DNA of 11,726 bases from Bacteroidaceae bacterium (GTDB lineage: Bacteria; Bacteroidota; Bacteroidia; Bacteroidales; Bacteroidaceae): the NCBI GenBank assembly GCA_024695315.1, contig JAILIJ010000273.1, positions 1 through 11,726 of the forward strand, read 5' to 3'. Position 1 is the stretch's first letter; each line of letters opens with the position of its first letter. The notes beneath the pieces were generated by a model. It saw only the letters and a list, made by a program, of their open reading frames with translations, was not told the DNA's origin and searched no databases. Below are positions 1-6,636 of the stretch, one piece after another. Position numbers and translations under genes: made by a program.

Positions 1-60
1 GCTCAAACACTGCTCAAAAATCATTCTCATTAACGCCTCTGATAATCAGCTCACTCATTT

Positions 61-92
61 CTAAATAAATTCATCGAACTCACGTTATTTAG
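61..92. repeat. Inverted repeat CTAAATAA / TTATTTAG
   Basis: CTAAATAA at 61-68 is the exact reverse complement of TTATTTAG at 85-92, giving an 8-bp AT-rich stem around a 16-nt loop. It directly abuts the larger hairpin at 92-155. Stop codons in two plus frames fall inside the left arm (62-64 and 66-68), so it could mark the end of a gene lying to the left. AT-rich stems of this size also arise by chance. Confidence 0.4.
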
Positions 93-155
93 GAAAAGTT
101 TTCAAAATCACGCTGTGGTACGGTCGTACCACAGCGTGATTCGAAGAATTTTTCC
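92..155. terminator. Long hairpin, possible bidirectional terminator or dispersed palindromic element
   Basis: The core is a perfect inverted repeat with 17-bp arms: AATCACGCTGTGGTACG at 106-122 and its exact reverse complement at 125-141, separated by only two bases (GT). The stem extends imperfectly outward, with GGAAAA at 92-97 matching TTTTCC at 150-155 and about 9 of 14 outer positions pairable. A-rich sequence on the left and a T run on the right would suit a terminator working in either direction. The core is much more GC-rich than the surrounding DNA and longer than a typical terminator needs. A repeated palindromic element is therefore the main alternative. The structure is certain; the function is inferred. 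Confidence 0.6.
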
Positions 156-264
156 GTATGAGTTAGAGAATTGCTTAGTATGGATAAAGAAATTATTCTG
201 CTTTGATGAATAAAATGTTCTGCATGAGTTTGTGTGTCATTCACAGTACAAACATTTTTTGTTC

Positions 265-305
265 GTTTAACGCCTATTAAATGATTGTTTAACGCTCGTT
301 AAATG
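265..305. promoter_or_regulatory. Tandem palindromic operator-like sites (TTTAACG-N2-CGTTAAA)
   Basis: Two 19-bp near-identical repeats lie at 265-283 and 287-305, differing only in four central bases, with a 22-bp period. The second contains a perfect palindrome, TTTAACG-CT-CGTTAAA (288-303). The first is a degenerate version, TTTAACG-CC-TATTAAA (266-281), with five of seven right-arm positions kept. Two palindromes about two helical turns apart look like paired dimer-binding sites on one face of the DNA. They lie about 140-180 bp upstream of the promoter match for cbiB, so the regulated gene is uncertain. No regulator gene is visible in the window. Confidence 0.4.
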
Positions 306-420
306 TAGACTTCTTTATAATGTATTATTCTTTCATACTGTAGTGTGATTTTTTCCGTTTTTCTCTATATTTGATCATTCTTTTTTATCGAAATGAAAGA
401 AAAATTTTTTTCTATATTTC

Positions 421-451
421 TTTAACAGGTGGCGAGAAATATTTATCTTTG
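421..451 (+). promoter_or_regulatory. Candidate Bacteroidetes promoter for cbiB
   Basis: TATCTTTG at 444-451 fits the Bacteroidetes -7 consensus TAnnTTTG exactly. TTTA at 421-424, 19 bases upstream, is a partial match to the -33 element (TTTG or TTG). Transcription would begin near 457-462, leaving a leader of about 60 nt before the cbiB start at 522. The palindrome at 461-485 would lie at or just after the transcription start. Confidence 0.5.
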
Positions 452-460
452 TTTTGTGAA

Positions 461-485
461 AAACATAAGCATTATGCTTATGTTT
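461..485. promoter_or_regulatory. 25-bp palindrome in the cbiB leader
   Basis: AAACATAAGCAT at 461-472 and ATGCTTATGTTT at 474-485 are exact reverse complements around one central T, giving 12-bp arms. The site begins about 10 bases after the -7 match and ends 36 bases before the cbiB start codon. That is a classical place for a repressor operator. In RNA it could also form a stem at the very 5' end of the transcript, though with a one-base centre the hairpin would have to open a few pairs. It shows no resemblance to a cobalamin riboswitch. Confidence 0.5.
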
Positions 486-521
486 GCTGATATTGACTAA
501 TGTTTTATTAAGCTGATACTT

Positions 522-1586
522 ATGGAGGATTATTCTTATTTTTTGATTCATGTAGGTTTGTTTTCTCTACCATTATTATTCGGATGGGTACTTGATTTGT
601 TGTTTGGCGATCCGGTTTGGTTGCCACATCCTGTTGTCGGAATGGGGAAATGGATATCCATGTGGGAGAAAGTGCTTAATCGTGGTAGGTGGCGTAAGTT
701 AAATGGTGCACTTTTTGCTATATGTAGTATAGTGCTCATCTTTGTGCTCGTACGTTTTATTATAGATCTTGTAACATGGATACTGATACGACTTTGGCCT
801 ATAGAGAATGGCAATAGTTTTTGGCTTTCTTCACTATTATATATAGTTGTATGTTCAGTTCTTGTTTTCTTCTGTTTGGCTGGACATACGCTTCGTAAGG
901 AGGTTAAATTGGTGTTTGAGGCAACAGATAGAAGTGTGGAAGAGGGAAGAAATCAGGTGGCGAGGATTGTTGGACGTGATACGAGCAAGTTGTCTGCTCA
1001 GGAATGTAGAACTGCAGCGCTTGAGACACTTGCCGAGAATCTCTCTGACGGAGTTGTGGCTCCTCTATTTTGGTTTGCTTTGCTTGGCATTCCAGGAATG
1101 TTTGCGTATAAAATGGTCAATACGATGGATTCTATGATAGGATATAAGAATGAGCGTTATAAGGACTATGGATGTTGGGCGGCAAAGATTGATGATGTGG
1201 CCAATTATATTCCTGCTCGTCTGACGGCTATCTTGATGATTGTAGTCTATAGATGTATGAACTTTGGTAAGGGCAAGGATGATAGTGATAATAAGCATTA
1301 TGCGGGGTTGGGTGAGCTTTTTGGTTTCATATTCCATTTTGGACCTATGCATGCTTCTCCTAATTCAGGATGGCCTGAGGCTGCTTTAGCTGGTATACTT
1401 GATTGCAGATTCGGAGGTCCACATCATTATTTTGGAGAGTATTTCTATAAACCATATATAGGCACAAATCCTCGTATGCTGAATACTGAGGATATGTGCC
1501 TATCTGAGAGTGTTGCATTCCGTGTGGAATGTGTTGTAATTATATTTCTTCTATTTGCTGCTTTTGTTTCGTTTTTTTTATGTTAA
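522..1586 (+). CDS. cbiB: Adenosylcobinamide-phosphate synthase, CbiB/CobD family
   Basis: CbiB is an inner-membrane enzyme that joins an aminopropanol (or its phosphate) to adenosylcobyric acid to make adenosylcobinamide (phosphate), a late step in B12 synthesis. The 354-residue length is close to the family norm. Family motifs are clear: LDLLFGDP with LPHPV near residues 24-38, ETLAENLSDGVVAP (168-181), NTMDSMIGYKNERY (200-213) followed by KIDDVANYIPAR, and HASPNSGWPEAA (277-288). Hydrophobic membrane segments occur near residues 10-28, 62-90, 103-120, 180-197, 232-246 and at the C-terminus. The ATG at 522 puts the first motif at the usual distance. It is the only B12 synthesis gene here on the + strand. 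Its last 47 bases overlap the end of the convergent membrane-protein gene. A promoter match and palindrome lie upstream. Confidence 0.95.
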   Translation: MEDYSYFLIHVGLFSLPLLFGWVLDLLFGDPVWLPHPVVGMGKWISMWEKVLNRGRWRKLNGALFAICSIVLIFVLVRFIIDLVTWILIRLWPIENGNSFWLSSLLYIVVCSVLVFFCLAGHTLRKEVKLVFEATDRSVEEGRNQVARIVGRDTSKLSAQECRTAALETLAENLSDGVVAPLFWFALLGIPGMFAYKMVNTMDSMIGYKNERYKDYGCWAAKIDDVANYIPARLTAILMIVVYRCMNFGKGKDDSDNKHYAGLGELFGFIFHFGPMHASPNSGWPEAALAGILDCRFGGPHHYFGEYFYKPYIGTNPRMLNTEDMCLSESVAFRVECVVIIFLLFAAFVSFFLC

Positions 1587-2214
1587 TGTCCATTTCGCGG
1601 ATTCCCTTGAACAGATAGAATCGGCTGATTAGCAGAATTGGCATAAGTAGTATCCATGATATGAATGTAAATTTCTTACTGCCGAAAATGTCAGGATTGA
1701 CGTCGTTGAACAGTATAAGGTAGATGTCTACAATCATTATTATTGTGTAGATTAGGTGTCTGAATGATAGTATCCAATAGGAATTTCGAACTGTTTGCAT
1801 TTCTGGTGTTGGGATGTCTCGGTAGATGGAGTATCCGGCTATCAATGCTGTTGCTATGCCTGCAATTTCAATAATGATTTTTATGGAGAAACTGATGACA
1901 AGGCTTGGAATACTTATAATCAAAAGCAAAGTGTTGATTATTGTGACATATAGATCGAATCGGAATGCACTTCCGAAACGCGCGTGTGGTGATCTACTGT
2001 CGAGTTGGTTCATGTAGATGACGAATAGTGCGTATAATCCAAGCTGTACCCATACGGATGCATTGTTATAATACCAGCTGGCTCCGGATGCGAATGCTGC
2101 ATTTATATTATATATGTCAGCAAAGTAAAAGTAGAACGGATGCTTCAATGCTTGTGATATTGCTTCTATGAACAATAGGAAAGCTAAGGATTTTAAGGTC
2201 GTAGATAAATTCAT
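1540..2214 (-). CDS. Small integral membrane protein of unknown function
   Basis: I do not recognise this family. From the ATG at 2212-2214 it encodes 224 residues that are strongly hydrophobic, with about five or six membrane segments separated by short loops and a basic, Lys/Gln-rich cytoplasmic-looking tail (KKTKQKQQIEEI). An in-frame GTG at 2236-2238 would add eight residues, but it overlaps the minus-strand -7 box (2238-2245) that best explains its transcription, so I prefer the ATG. The 3' end runs 47 bp into the convergent cbiB gene; the tail is encoded there. It shares a short divergent promoter region with the symporter gene, which hints at joint control but says nothing about function. 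The coding assignment rests on length, hydrophobic pattern and promoter placement. Confidence 0.75.
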   Translation of the reverse strand: MNLSTTLKSLAFLLFIEAISQALKHPFYFYFADIYNINAAFASGASWYYNNASVWVQLGLYALFVIYMNQLDSRSPHARFGSAFRFDLYVTIINTLLLIISIPSLVISFSIKIIIEIAGIATALIAGYSIYRDIPTPEMQTVRNSYWILSFRHLIYTIIMIVDIYLILFNDVNPDIFGSKKFTFISWILLMPILLISRFYLFKGIREMDINIKKTKQKQQIEEI

Positions 2215-2237
2215 AAGATATTTGTTTTGATTTTTCA

Positions 2238-2245
2238 CAAAGGTA
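2238..2245 (-). promoter_or_regulatory. Minus-strand -7 promoter box for the unknown membrane protein
   Basis: Read on the minus strand this is TACCTTTG, an exact TAnnTTTG match. Transcription would start near 2228-2233, giving a leader of roughly 15-20 nt before the ATG at 2214. No strong -33 TTTG is present at 19-21 bases; only a weak GTTT-like stretch is near. Confidence 0.45.
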
Positions 2246-2268
2246 TAAATTCTTACTGAAATAAACTG

Positions 2269-2276
2269 TATCTTTG
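2269..2276 (+). promoter_or_regulatory. Plus-strand -7 promoter box for the symporter gene
   Basis: TATCTTTG matches TAnnTTTG exactly and is the same octamer as the one upstream of cbiB. Transcription would start near 2282-2287, leaving a leader of only about 6-11 nt before the ATG at 2293. No -33 match is evident. Only 23 bp separate it from the opposed minus-strand box at 2238-2245, so polymerase binding at the two promoters probably interferes. Confidence 0.45.
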
Positions 2277-2292
2277 TAATAAAAATAAAATC

Positions 2293-3732
2293 ATGCTTAT
2301 AACATTTTTTATATATTTCTTGCTTTTACTCCTTGTTTCAAGACTTGTGAGGAGGGATGATAATGATGCTTTTTTCCGTGGTAACCGTCAGTCACCATGG
2401 TTTCTCGTTGCGTTTGGAATGGTTGGCGCATCCTTTTCTGGAGTAACTTTTATCGGTGTTCCGGGTATGGTGATGAATAGCGACATGACTTATCTGCAGA
2501 TGTGTATCGGTTTCTTCTTTGGATATCTTATTGTGGCTTTTGTTCTTTTACCTTTATATTATAGATTGGAACTCACGTCTATTTATAGTTATCTGGATAA
2601 AAGGCTCGGACGAAGTAGTTATAAGACTGGGGCTTGGTTTTTCATTATATCTAAGCTTAGTTCTTCTGCTGCCAAATTTTATGTTGTATGCTTAGTGCTT
2701 CAGCAATTTGTGTTCGATGCACTTGGTATTCCGTATTGCCTGACAGCAGTTGTGACATTGGGCTTTATATGGATGTATACGCATAAGAGTGGTATTAAAG
2801 CTCTTGTGTGGACGGACGCATTGCAGACATTTTGTTTGATAGTGGCTCTTGTGATGATTATGTTCCGTGCAGCTGATATGTTGGGCATGAGTCTTGGTGA
2901 GGCCGTGACAGCTGTTGTTGAGGATTCTCATTCGCGTGTGTTTGAATTTTCTGATTTTGTGAGTCGTCAGAATTTCTGGAAGCAGTTTCTTAGTGGTGTA
3001 TTTGTTGTTATAGTGATGACGGGACTCGATCAAGATATGATGCAGAAGAACCTTACTTGCAGAGATTTGAAGTCTGCGCAGAAGGATATGTGTTCTTATG
3101 GAGTGCTATTTATTCCTGTCAACGCGCTGTTTCTGTCCCTTGGAGTGCTTTTGATGATGCTATATTCTAAGATGGGCATTTCTCTTCCTGAAAGTGGAGA
3201 CGAACTTCTCACGGGGGTGGCTGCATCTGGAGTGATGGGGGATACAGTGGTTGTTCTTTTTACCATTGGCGTCATCGCGAGTGCATTCTCAAGTGCTGAT
3301 AGTGCGCTTACTGCGCTTAGCACTTCTTTTTGTATTGATATTCTTGGATTTGGAAAGGGTGACAAGACTGATGAGAAGAAAGAGGAGACTACGCGGCGTT
3401 ATGTACATATTGTCATGACAGCGATATTCTTATTGTTTACCCTTGTTTTTAAGTGGATAGGTTCAAGTAGTGTCATAGACCTCATATATACTCTTGTTAG
3501 TTACACTTATGGCCCTTTGCTTGGTTTGTTTGCTTTTGGTATTTTTACTAACAGAACACCGCAAGGTAAGTTTGTTCCTTACATTGCGGTATTATCTCCG
3601 GTAGTATGTTATCTTGTTGATTATTTCTCTTTAAGAATCTTTGGTTATAAGTTCGGATATGAACTTTTGATGTTGAATGGTTTGCTAACCTTTGTAGGTT
3701 TGTGGACTGTTTCTAAAAGAGAAATGAAGTAG
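2293..3732 (+). CDS. Sodium:solute symporter (SSS family), substrate unknown
   Basis: This 479-residue protein belongs to the sodium/solute symporter family, which uses the Na+ gradient to import small solutes such as sugars, amino acids, carboxylates or vitamins. The sequence shows about 13 hydrophobic segments and typical family stretches: FFRGNRQSPWFLVAFGMVGAS near residues 27-47 in the first helix region, a GLDQDMMQKNLTCRDLKSAQ segment (244-263), and AFSSADSALTALSTSF (331-346). The Ser-rich part of that last stretch is where the family's conserved Na+-site serines lie. The N-terminus starts almost directly with a membrane helix. The substrate cannot be read from sequence. Its divergent neighbour is the unknown membrane protein, and only 13 bp separate its stop from the convergent cbiK gene, with no obvious terminator between them. 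A link to B12 is not supported beyond location. Confidence 0.9.
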   Translation: MLITFFIYFLLLLLVSRLVRRDDNDAFFRGNRQSPWFLVAFGMVGASFSGVTFIGVPGMVMNSDMTYLQMCIGFFFGYLIVAFVLLPLYYRLELTSIYSYLDKRLGRSSYKTGAWFFIISKLSSSAAKFYVVCLVLQQFVFDALGIPYCLTAVVTLGFIWMYTHKSGIKALVWTDALQTFCLIVALVMIMFRAADMLGMSLGEAVTAVVEDSHSRVFEFSDFVSRQNFWKQFLSGVFVVIVMTGLDQDMMQKNLTCRDLKSAQKDMCSYGVLFIPVNALFLSLGVLLMMLYSKMGISLPESGDELLTGVAASGVMGDTVVVLFTIGVIASAFSSADSALTALSTSFCIDILGFGKGDKTDEKKEETTRRYVHIVMTAIFLLFTLVFKWIGSSSVIDLIYTLVSYTYGPLLGLFAFGIFTNRTPQGKFVPYIAVLSPVVCYLVDYFSLRIFGYKFGYELLMLNGLLTFVGLWTVSKREMK

Positions 3733-3745
3733 TCTTTCGCTTTTA

Positions 3746-4681
3746 CTATTCTTGTGCAAGTCGCATCATTTTTCGCTCTAATGGACTATAGGTGCGAAAC
3801 TTTTGTGTATGTTGGGCATGCTCAACGTATAGTTTTAGTATAGCGTCGGTATGTCCAAGACCCTTAGTGTGCGTCTTGACTTTGAAACCATCTTTTTCGA
3901 GTTTCTTTTTCCAGATGTCGTTGATATCATTTTTTACATGTTCGCCTGTAACGAACATAAACGGAATGAGGTTGACTCTCTTTTTTCCTTCGTCCTTTAG
4001 TCTTCTTATGAGATTGTCGTAACTTGGAAATCCTTCGATTGTAGCCACCGTCCAGTTTTCGAATCCTTTTTCTCTTAGCATATAGTCGAGCATGGTATAT
4101 TGGTAGTTCTTAGATGCTACGCTACCATGGCATACGAGGACGTTCATATATTTCTTGTCTTTGAAGATACTTTTTTCTATATCTATAGCTTTGCTGTAGT
4201 CTTCTGGAAAAAGAAGTAGTGGTTGTCCGAGACGTATTGCTTTAAATGATTTTACGAAATTGTTGACAGTCACTTTTAGGTATTCCATTTCCACTCCGTC
4301 TATTATGAATGATGGCTGAATGAGAATATGTGTGAAGCCGTCATCCTTGAGTTGTTGCAGTACCTGTGAAGGAGTTTGTTTCACTACTCCTTTGGCTGCC
4401 ATTTTATTTATGACTATTGTTGAGGTCCATGCTTCACGTAGGTCATATTTAGGAAAGGCCTGGTGTAAGTGTGTATTTAGTCTTTCTATGCACTCTACTC
4501 GTCCTTCGTCATTTGTTGTGCCGAAATGGACAGCTACAATAGCAGCCTTATCGCCCTTTTTCATGTTTGCGAACATGTCAACGGCTGTCCCGTCGTTTTG
4601 TTCCTGTGCAAGGATTCTATTTTCATTGCAAGTAAGCGCAATGAGGCATATCAGCAAAGTTCTCAAGAGTGGATGTTTCAT
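3746..4681 (-). CDS. cbiK: Exported sirohydrochlorin cobaltochelatase, CbiK family
   Basis: CbiK-type chelatases insert Co2+ into sirohydrochlorin, the entry step of anaerobic B12 synthesis. The class II chelatase fold is recognisable from AAIVAVHFGTTNDEGR near residue 47-61, LVCHGS (His185), TIEGFP (Glu216) and GEHVKND (His248). These correspond to the two His and one Glu metal ligands known from CbiK and from Desulfovibrio CbiKP. The 311-residue length exceeds a cytoplasmic CbiK (about 260) because of an N-terminal extension. That extension has a Lys/Arg start, a hydrophobic core (LLRTLLICLIALTC) and an ILA/QEQ cleavage-like site around residue 25-26, so it looks like a Sec signal peptide. 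The Cys at 18 lacks a good lipobox. The protein is therefore predicted to be periplasmic. The gene lies 77 bp downstream of the peptidase gene, after a strong hairpin, and no clear promoter is visible. Confidence 0.92.
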   Translation of the reverse strand: MKHPLLRTLLICLIALTCNENRILAQEQNDGTAVDMFANMKKGDKAAIVAVHFGTTNDEGRVECIERLNTHLHQAFPKYDLREAWTSTIVINKMAAKGVVKQTPSQVLQQLKDDGFTHILIQPSFIIDGVEMEYLKVTVNNFVKSFKAIRLGQPLLLFPEDYSKAIDIEKSIFKDKKYMNVLVCHGSVASKNYQYTMLDYMLREKGFENWTVATIEGFPSYDNLIRRLKDEGKKRVNLIPFMFVTGEHVKNDINDIWKKKLEKDGFKVKTHTKGLGHTDAILKLYVEHAQHTQKFRTYSPLERKMMRLAQE

Positions 4682-4720
4682 ATATGTGTTTTCTTATATG
4701 TGTATGATGGGTTATAATTG

Positions 4721-4750
4721 GTGAACGCCCGAAGTAAGATGGGCGTTCAC
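4721..4750 (-). terminator. Hairpin between peptidase and cbiK genes
   Basis: GTGAACGCCC at 4721-4730 and GGGCGTTCAC at 4741-4750 are exact reverse complements, giving a 10-bp GC-rich stem with a 10-nt loop. It starts 8 bp past the peptidase stop codon, a typical terminator position. Only a short AT-rich stretch without a clean U-run follows on the minus strand, so termination may be partial. It could instead protect the mRNA 3' end while some transcripts continue into cbiK. Confidence 0.65.
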
Positions 4751-4758
4751 TTGATGAA

Positions 4759-6594
4759 TTATTTCACTTGTATTTTCTTTGTTTCTGTTCCTTGGCGTAT
4801 GATATATATGCCAGGTTCGGTAGGTTCTGCGTCGAGAGCTATTCCGCTTAGAGTGTAGTATTTCTTTGCAGAATTAGTGTCAGAGTCGATGTCAGCAATG
4901 GCGTTAATCACTTCTTCCGATCCTCCCATGAACGTGAAAGATATGAGTCCGTTTTCTTCGGTTATATCAGTAATAGGTTTGTTCATGTAGTAGGTTCCGT
5001 CTGTATTTTTGTTAAACAGTTTTCCTCCTGTTTTTAAGTTAGAGGAGTTTGTCAGTTCTGTTACATCATCGTATCCAGGGAAGAGGTCGCCGTAAGCTTC
5101 TTTTTCCGATACATCATAGTATTGCTGCCTTTGGTTATTTCTTAGAATACCGTAGCTATTGTCGGCAGGAATGACGCTCATACGCTGATGTGACTCATCT
5201 GAGTTTACGCTATTGTCAACCCATGCTTCTTCGTTGTAGTCTATATGTGTGACTAACATTCCGTGCATACCTTCGTAATCAAGGAAATAAGAATGCCATT
5301 TGTCTGGCTGTCTGTTTTCAAGTACGAAGTATTCGTTTTTAGTGGCATCATTATATATGATATAAGCCGTAGGCGAACTTTCGAGTGATGGCATGTCTTT
5401 CACTTTACAAGGTGAGTCGAGTTTTACAAAGTCAAGCCATCCTGCAAACCACCTTTCGTATGCTGTGTATCCTGCAGGTATCTCTCCGTTGTATCCAGGT
5501 CCATTGTATGATCCTGAGTCGAGTAGGTCCCATCCTTGCATTCCGTATCCTCCATTATAACTAGTGTCGTATGCGTCAGGAAGTCCGAGACAGTGGCTAA
5601 ACTCATGGCAAGCAGTACCAATTCCGCATAGGTCGCCTTTTGAAGAAGCTAATTCGCAACTCATGGCGTATGTATCTATTGTTACTCCGTCGAGTGTTAT
5701 AGGGCCTGTACCGTCGCCACCTACTTTACCTAATGACAGTTCGTATTCGTGTGGCCAGATAAGATTAGCATTGTCTGTTGTATGTTCTCCCTGTCCGGCA
5801 TATATGATATATACCTGTTCAACTTGTCCGTCGCCATCCCAGTCGTATTTAGAGAAATCTACTCCAGCTTTATCGGCGAGTTTGCAAGCCTCAATAGTCA
5901 TTTCACATACACGTTTGTCGTTCCCATTTTCGTTGGCTCCATAGTATGAGTAAGCTTTTGACAAAGTTAATGGACCGATAACGTCAAAGTTTATAGTTAG
6001 TGCTCCGTAGCTTTGGTCGTGGAAATAGTCGCGTACTGATCCTATGTGATTATTCTCGCTATATCCTTCTTTGTTAAATTGTTCATAGAACACTTCGTTC
6101 GTGTGTGCCGATTTCATTGTTTTGTTAGAGAAATTGACAAGAATGACGAGGCCGTTCTTTTCTCCTTTAAAAGAAGAAGGGTAGCCGAAGGTTTTTGCTT
6201 GCGCTTTTCTTGCTTTTGCCTTGTTGATGTGTATGGCATTTCTCTTTTTAAGGAGTGCAGTCCATACATTGCTAATTTCCTGTTGCGTTGCCTCTATATT
6301 GTTTGCCAAGAATTCTTTTTCTTCGTTGGACTGATAATCGCTGTTGTGTGCGAGGATGTCTGTGGCAACGAGTATGCTGTCTTCTAGAGTAGCATAGAAA
6401 TATGAATTGTTGACCTTGATGACAGGCATGCCCTCCGTTGTTGACAGGAAATGGAAGTTCTCATCTCCGTTGTTTTGAAGAGTCAGTTCTGTACTGTCGC
6501 TTTGAGTAACATTAAATGGAACTCTTTTTGCGGGTATAGCGTGTAAACTTACAAATGCAGCAATTGCAATTAACGATAAAATGATTTTTTTCAT
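4759..6594 (-). CDS. Secreted M6-family zinc metallopeptidase
   Basis: This 611-residue protein is a predicted extracellular protease. It begins with a signal peptide (MKKIILSLIAIAAFVSLHA, residues 1-19). A region to about residue 135 probably acts as a propeptide. The M6 catalytic domain follows, opening near FKGEKNGLVILVNFSN. The zinc site is HEFSHCLGLPD: His330, catalytic Glu331, His334 and the following Gly/Asp. Downstream, GGYGMQGWDLLDSGSYNG (348-364) fits the Met-turn region. DWDGDGQVEQVYIIYAG (251-267), with its DxDGDG loop, is characteristic of M6 peptidases and may bind calcium. The last 33 residues (YYTLSGI ... EPGIYIIRQG ... KKIQVK) resemble the short C-terminal tails of secreted Prevotella proteins, which may be sorting signals of the type IX system. 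It may degrade host or dietary protein. No functional link with B12 genes is evident. It follows the ATPase gene after 83 bp and has a hairpin after its stop. Confidence 0.92.
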   Translation of the reverse strand: MKKIILSLIAIAAFVSLHAIPAKRVPFNVTQSDSTELTLQNNGDENFHFLSTTEGMPVIKVNNSYFYATLEDSILVATDILAHNSDYQSNEEKEFLANNIEATQQEISNVWTALLKKRNAIHINKAKARKAQAKTFGYPSSFKGEKNGLVILVNFSNKTMKSAHTNEVFYEQFNKEGYSENNHIGSVRDYFHDQSYGALTINFDVIGPLTLSKAYSYYGANENGNDKRVCEMTIEACKLADKAGVDFSKYDWDGDGQVEQVYIIYAGQGEHTTDNANLIWPHEYELSLGKVGGDGTGPITLDGVTIDTYAMSCELASSKGDLCGIGTACHEFSHCLGLPDAYDTSYNGGYGMQGWDLLDSGSYNGPGYNGEIPAGYTAYERWFAGWLDFVKLDSPCKVKDMPSLESSPTAYIIYNDATKNEYFVLENRQPDKWHSYFLDYEGMHGMLVTHIDYNEEAWVDNSVNSDESHQRMSVIPADNSYGILRNNQRQQYYDVSEKEAYGDLFPGYDDVTELTNSSNLKTGGKLFNKNTDGTYYMNKPITDITEENGLISFTFMGGSEEVINAIADIDSDTNSAKKYYTLSGIALDAEPTEPGIYIIRQGTETKKIQVK

Positions 6595-6636
6595 ATAAAA
6601 TCCCTATATTGTGTTACCTATTATCTGGCGCAGATA

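Larger units (their letters stand above)
1..521. other. Intergenic region rich in inverted repeats, no convincing gene
   Basis: This 521-bp stretch holds no open reading frame worth calling. The longest plus-strand ATG frame I traced by eye in its middle (206-280) would encode only 24 residues with no recognisable feature. All three plus frames close with stop codons before position 70, so a gene entering from the left on the + strand could end here, but nothing proves it. What the stretch does hold is a series of inverted repeats (61-92, 92-155, 266-281, 288-303, 461-485) and a promoter match at 444-451 upstream of cbiB. No cobalamin riboswitch core was seen in it. Confidence 0.7.

Noticed and set aside
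206..280. 24-residue plus-strand open frame in the left intergenic region
   Set aside because: It is short, rich in Cys/Ser/Phe with no recognisable motif, has no promoter match close by, and runs into the palindromic repeats at 266-281.
265..305. CRISPR array from the repeated 19-bp units
   Set aside because: There are only two copies, a 3-bp gap in place of a spacer, and no cas genes nearby.
2215..2238. GTG start adding eight residues to the unknown membrane protein
   Set aside because: The GTG overlaps the minus-strand TACCTTTG promoter box, so a transcript from that promoter would start after it. The ATG at 2214 fits better.
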